Assembly (NCBI GenBank): GCA_910585825.1
Contig: CAJUEY010000033.1
Span: 1-29,635, forward strand
Length of the DNA stretch: 29,635 bases
Reading direction: 5' to 3'
Origin: an uncultured Lachnospiraceae bacterium
GTDB lineage: Bacteria; Bacillota; Clostridia; Lachnospirales; Lachnospiraceae
The notes beneath the pieces are model-generated. The model was not told the DNA's origin and did no database searches. It was given only the letters and a program-made list of their open reading frames with translations. The first letter of the stretch is position 1. Every line of letters starts with the position of its first letter. Below, in pieces: positions 24,447-29,635 of this stretch. The position numbers and the translations under genes were made by a program.

Positions 24447-24989
24447 TTAGACGTATTTCCTTATGAAGAAGGTAGTAGATAGCGCATAAGATAAAGCAAA
24501 AAGCAAAATTGTTGAAACAAATGCTATCCCCATGCTGGTTTCAAAATGTTCAACAATAAACCACATGATTGCATTATCCGTTAGCTTTGACCAGATACCC
24601 AAAACAACAAGCAGTACTACCAAAATAATCATTGCCGCAAATCCGGTGTTTACTCCCAACGAATAATTGGACGGAAGTGTGAACGATAGAAATATCAATG
24701 TAACACAAAATGACGCTATCGCTATAAACAAATAAAAGCCAAAACGGTATGCGGGAAAACAGAAATAGGAAATAGCATATTTCCCCCATTTCCATTGCTC
24801 ATCACACGTTGTCAATGAAATAACCATAGAAGACGCTTCAAGAGGTATCAATAGAAAGCTGATGTAAATTGCGCCTGTTCCCTCTAAAACAATCATCAGC
24901 GCAATGATAATCGCAATGTCCATGAAGAATCTTTTCATTCCATATTTTTTCTGAATGGTTAAGAGGTCTTTTGTTAAAAGTCCTTTCAT
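24447..24989 (-). CDS. ABC-2 type transporter permease, rather short
   Basis: 180 residues with about five membrane segments. The opening MKGLLTKDLLTIQKKYG is typical of Lachnospiraceae ABC-2 permeases, as is TTCDEQWKWGKYA. After that motif, members usually continue with a MP-[VI]-[SN]-R-K block and one more loop before the next helix. Here SYFCFPAYRFGFYLFI follows directly, and total length is about 30 residues below the usual 210-220. A small internal deletion or divergence is possible. Its ATG overlaps the ATPase stop by four bases (ATGA), a sign of coupled translation. Substrate unknown. Confidence 0.75.
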   Translation of the reverse strand: MKGLLTKDLLTIQKKYGMKRFFMDIAIIIALMIVLEGTGAIYISFLLIPLEASSMVISLTTCDEQWKWGKYAISYFCFPAYRFGFYLFIAIASFCVTLIFLSFTLPSNYSLGVNTGFAAMIILVVLLVVLGIWSKLTDNAIMWFIVEHFETSMGIAFVSTILLFALSYALSTTFFIRKYV

Positions 24990-25849
24990 TGTATTTCCCC
25001 CTTTACATAAAACAACATGATTTCTTCAATCGTTGCTGGACTTACAATCGCTTTGGAGTAATTTTTAGCCGCCTTATCTCGATTTTTTACTAAGACCTTG
25101 TACTGGTAATCCTCTTTTCGATAAGCTATAATTTCTGTCTTGTCAAGCGTATCAAAGATAGCGGCTCCACAACTTACAATACCATAGTTATCAACTAAAT
25201 CGTCTTTTTCATGGCTGAAAATCACTTTCCCTTTGTGCAGAAACGTAATATAATCTGCCACTTTTTCTAAATCGCTTATGATATGGGAAGATACAAGAAC
25301 AGAATGGCTTTCGTCCTGCACAAAGTCAATTAGCATATCCAAAACATCATCCCGGATAATCGGGTCAAGACCGCTTGTAGCTTCATCTAAAATCAATAGC
25401 TCCGCTTTATGTGAAAGAGCAACCGCAAAAGCAAGTTTTACTTTCATTCCCTTTGAAAAATCTTTGATTTTCTTATCTTTTGGCAGTTCAAATTTTTCAA
25501 GAAATTGGCGATAAGCCACCCATTCCCAGCCGGGATAAATGCCCGACATATATTTACTGATTTCCATAGGGGTAAAAATATCCGGGAAATGGTTTTCATC
25601 AAAAACAACGCCTAATTTGCTCTTAATCTCTATTTCATCAGAAATATGGTCTTTCCCAAAAATCAAGACTTTTCCGCTGTTTTTCTGAATTTCATTCAAA
25701 ATGCAGTTAATCGTGGTTGACTTTCCAGCTCCATTTTCTCCGATTAGTCCCATGATAACGCCTCTCGGGAGTAAAAAGCTAACCCTGTCAAGAACAAAGT
25801 CGCCATAATCCTTTGACAGATTGTCAATCTCTAAAATATTTTCGGTCAT
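24986..25849 (-). CDS. ABC transporter ATP-binding protein (YtrB-like)
   Basis: 287 residues, one nucleotide-binding domain. Walker A GENGAGKST is at 37-45, the signature region reads DFSKGMKVKLAFAVAL, Walker B is LLILDEATSGLDP, and the switch histidine lies in VLVSSHIISDLEKVADY. The last 60 residues form a short accessory tail. It starts directly after the GntR stop and overlaps the permease, so regulator, ATPase and permease form one unit. YtrA-type modules of this layout often respond to cell-wall antibiotics; the ligand here is unknown. Confidence 0.92.
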   Translation of the reverse strand: MTENILEIDNLSKDYGDFVLDRVSFLLPRGVIMGLIGENGAGKSTTINCILNEIQKNSGKVLIFGKDHISDEIEIKSKLGVVFDENHFPDIFTPMEISKYMSGIYPGWEWVAYRQFLEKFELPKDKKIKDFSKGMKVKLAFAVALSHKAELLILDEATSGLDPIIRDDVLDMLIDFVQDESHSVLVSSHIISDLEKVADYITFLHKGKVIFSHEKDDLVDNYGIVSCGAAIFDTLDKTEIIAYRKEDYQYKVLVKNRDKAAKNYSKAIVSPATIEEIMLFYVKGEIQ

Positions 25850-26227
25850 TTAATCCTCCTCTTCGTATAAAATTGTTAACAACTCAATCAATTTATCAAA
25901 AGAAATTCCACTTACGCGGGCGATTTCTATTGCTTCAGAAAATCTTTCCTCAATTTTCTTTTGCTGTTCTTCCAGATAAAAGTCCTGATTTTGTGCTGAT
26001 ACATAGCAGCCTTTTCCTGCCGTGGTTTCAATAAAACCGTCCTCCTGCAACGTGGAATATGCTTTTTGAACAGTTAAAATGCTAATGTGCAAAGATTTTG
26101 CCAGCGCTCGTACAGAAGGAATTGCTTCGCCGGCTTTTAATTCTCCGCTCATAATTGATGTTTTAATCTGTGTAGCAATCTGCTCATATAATGGGCGACT
26201 TGCCTTATTGCTCACTACAATTTCCAA
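25850..26227 (-). CDS. GntR-family regulator, YtrA subfamily
   Basis: 125 residues. The winged HTH lies at about 10-78: PLYEQIATQIKTSIMSGELKAGEAIPSVRALAKSLHISILTVQKAYSTLQEDGFIETTAGKGCYV. A short C-terminal helical tail (about 80-125) without a ligand-binding domain is characteristic of YtrA. Such proteins repress their own ABC operon. The stop codon directly abuts the ATPase start. Upstream, a 19-bp inverted repeat covers the promoter and is the likely operator. Confidence 0.9.
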   Translation of the reverse strand: MEIVVSNKASRPLYEQIATQIKTSIMSGELKAGEAIPSVRALAKSLHISILTVQKAYSTLQEDGFIETTAGKGCYVSAQNQDFYLEEQQKKIEERFSEAIEIARVSGISFDKLIELLTILYEEED

Positions 26228-26237
26228 CTTTTCACCA

Positions 26238-26302
26238 CCATTCTGTTTTATACTGTTATGTTGTTACAAGTACAGTGTAAAACAGAATGGCTTTATTGTC
26301 AA
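26238..26302 (-). promoter_or_regulatory. Promoter and 19-bp inverted-repeat operator of the GntR/ABC operon
   Basis: Minus-strand TTGACA (26297-26302) and TACACT (26274-26279) are 17 bp apart. Arms CCATTCTGTTTTATACTGT (26238-26256) and ACAGTGTAAAACAGAATGG (26272-26290) match at 18 of 19 positions around a 15-base centre. One arm covers the spacer and -10, the other the early transcribed region. Because only part of the dyad is transcribed, a protein-binding operator fits better than an RNA hairpin. Confidence 0.75.
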
Positions 26303-26350
26303 TAGGGCATAAGAAAAAGCAGCGAAAACAATTCGTGTTTGTCCTGCTCT

Positions 26351-26578
26351 TTACTGTTTATAATAATTCGGAATAGTGGGTCTGCTGTCTATCAAATTGG
26401 ATAGCGGCAGCAGCAAAGCTATGACGAACGGAAACCACATGTAATATTGAAATGACTTTGGCAGTTTCTGTTTGATCATTGGCTTTATTGCAAATAAAAA
26501 AATTGACAGGATATTACCGGTAAATGTCATCATAAGGATATACTTTACAATTTCTAAAACATATTTTTCAAAAATCAT
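26351..26578 (-). pseudogene. N-terminal fragment of a BlaR1/M56 family sensor protease
   Basis: 75 residues: two hydrophobic segments (IVKYILMMTFTGNILSIFLFAI, MWFPFVIALLLPLSNLI) matching the start of BlaR1/MecR1-type membrane metalloproteases. The HExxH zinc site and the sensor domain are absent; the frame ends in NYYKQ and the GntR operon promoter begins 50 bases later. It overlaps the BlaI-like gene by four bases, as intact blaI-blaR1 pairs do. A 3' deletion is the simplest explanation. Confidence 0.7.
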
Positions 26579-26957
26579 GTATTCTTGTCTTCTGTTTGGA
26601 AATGCATAATCAAATCATCAATATCGGTTTTTATGAGTTCTCCGCTTTGGAAAAAGTCGGTAATAAATTTCTTTGCACTGCCTTTGTATAGTTGATTGAT
26701 TAAATTCTTTTCTCTGTGTTTAATATACTCTTCCTTTGAAATGTTTGGCATGTAGTAATGGATCTTTTTCTTCAGAATCGAAACGGCTCCTTTTTCTGAA
26801 ACCTTCTTAGAAACGTTGCGATTGTAGATTTTTCCCAATCCATTTTGCTGTTCAGCTCTGTAAGGATTTCAGTAAATGACACAGCTCGATTTTCCCGCCA
26901 GAGTAGCTGCATTACTTCAAGCTCAGCATTTGAAATCTTAAAACTTATCGGATTCAT
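26575..26957 (-). pseudogene. BlaI/MecI-type repressor split by a frameshift
   Basis: Two overlapping frames together make a normal BlaI-type protein of about 127 residues. The first (from 26957) carries the winged helix: ISNAELEVMQLLWRENRAVSFTEI ... DWEKSTIATFLRRF. The second continues at about 26800 with SEKGAVSILKKKIHYYMPNISKEEY through the helical dimerisation part. Joining them requires one extra base after the AGG codon near 26800, so a single-base deletion is inferred. Either this is a true pseudogene or a sequencing error. With the truncated BlaR1 it forms a decaying signalling pair. Confidence 0.75.
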
Positions 26958-27002
26958 AATTTCACTTCTTTCATAAGCGTGTTACATTTGCAGCATGGAT
27001 GA

Positions 27003-27031
27003 TTTATACATTTTCGCCTTTCGTTTGTCAA
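27003..27031 (-). promoter_or_regulatory. Promoter of the blaI-like pseudogene
   Basis: Minus-strand TTGACA (27026-27031) and TATAAA (27003-27008), 17 bp apart. Just downstream, TTACATTTGCA (near 26982-26992) loosely resembles a BlaI/MecI operator of the TACA-TGTA type; that part is weak. Confidence 0.65.
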
Positions 27032-27039
27032 TAAAAATA

Positions 27040-27375
27040 TAATGAAAAATAATGAGGGGTATTTGGCGCATTTGGATGAAGAGAAAATTTTATCTGTAAT
27101 AGTTTGGTGGAGGATTTTGCACTATCTTATATTGTCCATAAAAATATGTATTTTCTGCTAAATGGGAGTCGGTTATTCTGTCAAAGATAAATTTAAATGG
27201 GAGGATTCCGGCAATCATGAGACTGAAAGCGGAATAGTTGTTATTGTTCACACATGTTTGTGTATTTACTGCAAAAATATTGCTGAAGGCTGCTTTAAAT
27301 GGATTTATGCATCTTGACGGGTTAAGGAGTGAAGAATAACGAACAGCTGCGATTGTCCTGGGAAACGGATGGAAA
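27040..27375. other. Intergenic stretch, no gene seen
   Basis: About 330 bases of AT-rich sequence between the blaI-like promoter and the rpsB promoter. The only long frame (minus strand, 27090-27515) runs through the rpsB promoter and leader and has a composition unlike a protein (many His, Phe, Pro). I see no RNA gene or repeat here. Confidence 0.5.
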
Positions 27376-27379
27376 ATGC

Positions 27380-27408
27380 TTGCAAAGTAAAATTTGTTAT
27401 GATATAAT
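27380..27408 (+). promoter_or_regulatory. rpsB-tsf promoter
   Basis: TTGCAA (27380-27385), 17-bp spacer, perfect TATAAT (27403-27408). Predicted start near 27415, giving a leader of about 115 bases. Confidence 0.85.
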
Positions 27409-27414
27409 TTTACA

Positions 27415-27500
27415 GGTTCAGCGAAGAACCAAAGCAGCAAGCACATATGCGGATGATGAAACGGGTGCCGGAAACGGTGTTTCAGGAGAAGAAGCATATG
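27415..27500 (+). promoter_or_regulatory. Structured rpsB leader, candidate autoregulatory RNA
   Basis: The first bases form GGTTC/GAACC (27415-27419 with 27426-27430). Then a three-part hairpin: outer stem CATATGC (27444-27450) with GCATATG (27494-27500); middle stem TGAAAC (27457-27462) with GTTTCA (27479-27484); apical stem GCCG-GAAA-CGGT (27467-27478) with a GNRA loop. GGGT is an unpaired 5' bulge between the last two. AGGAGG and the rpsB ATG follow. Many ribosomal protein operons are controlled by the encoded protein binding such leaders; S2 is the candidate here by inference. Confidence 0.55.
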
Positions 27501-27528
27501 GAAGATAATAACCACAGGAGGTAGAAAA

Positions 27529-28272
27529 ATGAGCGTTATTACAATGAAACAGTTACTGGAAGCAGGTGTTCACTTTGGACATCAGACAAGAAGATGGAAC
27601 CCGAAAATGGCTCCATACATCTACACAGAGAGAAACAGCATCTATATCATTGATCTCCAGAAATCAGTAGGAAAAGTAGATGAGGCTTACAAAGCAGTTG
27701 CAGATGTTGTTGCAGAAGGCGGTACAATCCTTTTTGTAGGAACCAAAAAACAGGCTCAGGATGCAATCAAAGCAGAGGCAGAAAGATGCGGCATGTACTA
27801 TGTGAATGAAAGATGGTTAGGCGGTATGTTGACAAACTTCAAAACAATCCGCAGCCGTGTAGAAAGATTAAAAGCTATCGAGGCTATGGCAGAAGACGGA
27901 ACATTTGATGTACTGCCGAAAAAAGAAGTCATTGCTCTGAAAAAAGAATGGGATAAATTAGAGAGAAACCTTGGTGGAATCAAGAATATGAAGAAACTTC
28001 CGGATGCAATTTTTGTTGTAGATCCGAAAAAAGAAAGAATTTGTATTCAGGAAGCTCATACGCTTGGAATTCCGTTGATCGGTATTGCTGACACAAACTG
28101 TGATCCGGAAGAACTGGATTATGTAATTCCTGGTAATGACGATGCGATCCGCGCAGTAAAATTAATTGTTTCTAAAATGGCAGATGCTGTTGTAGAGGCA
28201 AATCAGGGAGCAATGGAAACAGAAAATGCAGAAACAGAAATCGAAAATGCAGAAGAGACAGTAGAAGCATAA
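27529..28272 (+). CDS. rpsB: Ribosomal protein S2
   Basis: 247 residues, typical for S2 of the 30S subunit. Start MSVITMKQLLEAGVHFGHQTRRWNPKM is the standard S2 N-terminus, followed by NSIYIIDLQKS, FVGTKKQAQDAI, RWLGGMLTNFKTI and the C-terminal DAIFVVDPKKERICIQEAHTLGIP. An acidic tail of about 20 residues (AMETENAETEIENAEE) is longer than in many homologues. AGGAGG sits eight bases upstream. The gene is followed by tsf after 19 bp in the classic rpsB-tsf arrangement. Confidence 0.98.
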   Translation: MSVITMKQLLEAGVHFGHQTRRWNPKMAPYIYTERNSIYIIDLQKSVGKVDEAYKAVADVVAEGGTILFVGTKKQAQDAIKAEAERCGMYYVNERWLGGMLTNFKTIRSRVERLKAIEAMAEDGTFDVLPKKEVIALKKEWDKLERNLGGIKNMKKLPDAIFVVDPKKERICIQEAHTLGIPLIGIADTNCDPEELDYVIPGNDDAIRAVKLIVSKMADAVVEANQGAMETENAETEIENAEETVEA

Positions 28273-28291
28273 GATTTGGAGGTTAGATAAA

Positions 28292-29227
28292 ATGGCTATT
28301 ACAGCAGCAATGGTAAAAGAACTGCGTGAATTATCCGGCGCAGGTATGATGGATTGTAAAAAAGCATTAAATGAAACAGACGGAAATATGGATGAGGCAA
28401 TGGAGTTCTTAAGAAAGAACGGACAGGCAAAAGCTGAGAAGAAAGCCTCACGTATTGCTGCAGAAGGTATTGTAAAAGTTGCAGTAAAGGATAACACAGC
28501 TGCAATCGTAGAAGTAAATTCTGAAACAGACTTTGTTGCAAAGAACGAAAAATTCCAGACTTATGTTGGAAAGGTTGCAGAGCAGGCGCTTGTGACAAAT
28601 GCAGCAGATATTGATGCATTTATGGACGAAGCATGGGCAGAAGATACTTCTAAGACAGTAAAAGATGTATTGGTTGAGCAGGTTGCAGTCATCGGAGAGA
28701 ATTTGAAAATCAGAAGATTTGAGAAAGTTACTGCTGAAAACGGATGTATTGTAGATTATATCCATGGCGGCGGACGTATCGGCGTTGTTGTTGTTGCAGA
28801 GTCTGATACAGTAAACGATACCGTCAAAGAGGCAATGAAAAATATTGCTATGCAGATTGCAGCATTGAATCCGAAATACATTGACAGAAGTGAAGTAAGT
28901 GCAGAATACATTGCACATGAGAAAGAAATTCTTCTGGCTCAGATCATGAATGATCCGAAAGAATCCCAGAAACCGGAGAAGGTTATCAATGGAATGATTG
29001 AGGGACGTGTTAATAAAGAGTTAAAGGAAATCTGTCTGGTAGATCAGGTTTATGTTAAGGCAGAAGACGGCAAACAGACGGTTGATAAATATCTGGAGGC
29101 TGTTTCTAAAGAAGTTGGTGCAAAGGTTTCCGTGAAGAAATTTATTCGTTTCGAGACAGGAGAAGGTCTTGAGAAGAAGAACGAAGACTTTGCGGCTGAG
29201 GTTGCGGCGCAGATGGGAGGAAACTAA
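28292..29227 (+). CDS. tsf: Translation elongation factor Ts
   Basis: 311 residues, a little longer than Bacillus EF-Ts. It releases GDP from EF-Tu. The N-terminal UBA-like domain reads ITAAMVKELRELSGAGMMDCKKAL, followed by the hallmark EVNSETDFVAKNEKF and the dimerisation core with YIHGGGRIGVVV. GGAGG precedes the ATG. pyrH and frr commonly follow rpsB-tsf in Firmicutes, but here the next 320 bases hold no plus-strand gene. Confidence 0.98.
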   Translation: MAITAAMVKELRELSGAGMMDCKKALNETDGNMDEAMEFLRKNGQAKAEKKASRIAAEGIVKVAVKDNTAAIVEVNSETDFVAKNEKFQTYVGKVAEQALVTNAADIDAFMDEAWAEDTSKTVKDVLVEQVAVIGENLKIRRFEKVTAENGCIVDYIHGGGRIGVVVVAESDTVNDTVKEAMKNIAMQIAALNPKYIDRSEVSAEYIAHEKEILLAQIMNDPKESQKPEKVINGMIEGRVNKELKEICLVDQVYVKAEDGKQTVDKYLEAVSKEVGAKVSVKKFIRFETGEGLEKKNEDFAAEVAAQMGGN

Positions 29228-29348
29228 TAAGAAAAGTTTCCAATTAAAAATCCCTGAAAACATAGGAAAATCAAGCACTAGAGTATGTTTTATGAATATA
29301 AAGAGGGTATTATAAGCTATCGTAAATTATTGCAAAATATCACTTTAA

Positions 29349-29394
29349 TTTTGGTAAAGATTTGGTACTGATTTTGGTAAGGAATTTTACCAAA
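29349..29394. repeat. Phased TTTGGTA repeats, possible recombinase arm sites
   Basis: TTTGGTA occurs in direct orientation starting at 29350, 29361 and 29373 (spacings of 11 and 12 bp, about one helical turn), and once inverted as TTACCAAA (29387-29394), pairing with the last copy over 8 bp around GGAATT. Such clusters are typical of integrase arm-binding sites or a repressor array. They sit in the 320-base gap after tsf. Confidence 0.45.
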
Positions 29395-29470
29395 GTCATT
29401 CATGAAAAGTTTGCTTGTTTATTCACTTGTTTTGGAAGAAATGAAGTATCAATTTAATAATGAATTGTAA

Positions 29471-29514
29471 AAAAATAGGGTAGAAGAGAAGTAAATCTCG
29501 ACTACCCTATTTTT
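29471..29514. terminator. Bidirectional intrinsic terminator
   Basis: AAAAATAGGGTAG (29471-29483) and CTACCCTATTTTT (29502-29514) form a perfect 13-bp stem; GAGA/TCTC inside the loop adds four pairs. A-run and U-run on both flanks allow termination in both directions, for tsf on the plus strand and the converging minus-strand gene. Confidence 0.85.
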
Positions 29515-29552
29515 ATTTAATTTTCAATCTATGAATCCATTCCTGCAGAGTC

Positions 29553-29635
29553 TCATTTTCCATAGAACTGATTAACGATTTCTGCCAGCCTTTGGTTTTC
29601 CGCCTCCATCGCCCTGCGGAATTCCTCGTGCTCCG
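29553..29635 (-). CDS. 3' end of an unidentified minus-strand gene
   Basis: Reading inward from the window edge on the minus strand, a frame of 27 codons ends with TGA at 29553-29555. Its last residues are EHEEFRRAMEAENQRLAEIVNQFYGK, a charged, helical, coiled-coil-like tail. The bidirectional terminator lies about 40 bases past the stop, as expected for a real gene. The family cannot be told from this tail. Confidence 0.5.
   Translation of the reverse strand, partial: EHEEFRRAMEAENQRLAEIVNQFYGK

Noticed and set aside
24300..24470. In-frame open extension after the helD stop (about 55 codons)
   Set aside because: No start or recognisable domain, and it runs into the converging permease gene; probably chance. 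A short frame at 24301-24393 also lacks a ribosome site.
27090..27515. 141-codon minus-strand open frame before rpsB
   Set aside because: It crosses the rpsB promoter and structured leader, has no ribosome site I can support, and its His/Phe/Pro-rich composition does not look like a protein.
1..29635. tRNA or rRNA genes
   Set aside because: I saw no cloverleaf-like segments with CCA ends or rRNA signature sequences, though a covariance scan would be needed to exclude them.

Overview
The window looks like chromosomal DNA from an anaerobic gut Firmicute, most likely a Lachnospiraceae member (Blautia, Dorea or Mediterraneibacter type). This rests on moderate-to-low GC, AGGAGG-type ribosome sites, TTGACA/TATAAT promoters with 17-bp spacers, a BspA-like leucine-rich-repeat protein, a Big2+CAP secreted protein, a GlnRS gene, and a second type IIA topoisomerase pair. 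The genus is inference.

Layout. 1-1.7 kb: a secreted BspA-like protein, a 121-bp inverted-repeat element and a tiny possible gene remnant. 1.7-3.5 kb (minus): rqcH, divergent from glnS. 3.7-7.7 kb: a glnS / DUF2225 / MocR-type regulator cluster. 7.7-12.0 kb: a topoisomerase pair (parE-like, parC-like). 12.0-13.1 kb: a poorly coding stretch with hairpins, an N-terminally truncated nuclease/phosphatase fragment, a strong terminator and 2.8 copies of a 54-bp hairpin repeat. 13.1-16.5 kb: folC, gshA and a CPBP membrane protease, tightly packed. 16.6-18.4 kb: an unrecognised 491-residue protein followed by a small Xre-type HTH protein. 18.5-21.3 kb: a secreted CAP protein with a response regulator and sensor kinase, behind a promoter covered by a 14-bp inverted repeat. 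21.4-24.3 kb: a C-terminally short VTC-type polyphosphate polymerase and a HelD-like helicase with its own promoter. 24.4-27.0 kb (minus): a GntR(YtrA)/ABC ATPase/permease module and a decayed BlaI-BlaR1 pair. 27.4-29.2 kb: rpsB-tsf behind a structured leader. After tsf come helically phased TTTGGTA repeats, a strong bidirectional terminator and the 3' end of a minus-strand gene.

The most interesting feature is a recurring promoter/leader module. glnS and parE share nearly the same promoter (TTTACA, 17 bp, TATAAT, with similar spacer text). Both, and two tandem copies ahead of parC, carry a leader of the form GGG..CCC, TTTATG, then a TGYGC/GCRCA hairpin. One stem pair changes T-A to C-G between genes, which supports an RNA structure. 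A degenerate match precedes the VTC gene. The rpsB leader and the 54-bp repeats before folC are two further, different, structured 5' regions. Together the window suggests that housekeeping genes here are controlled through short family-specific leaders that I do not recognise as a named RNA family.
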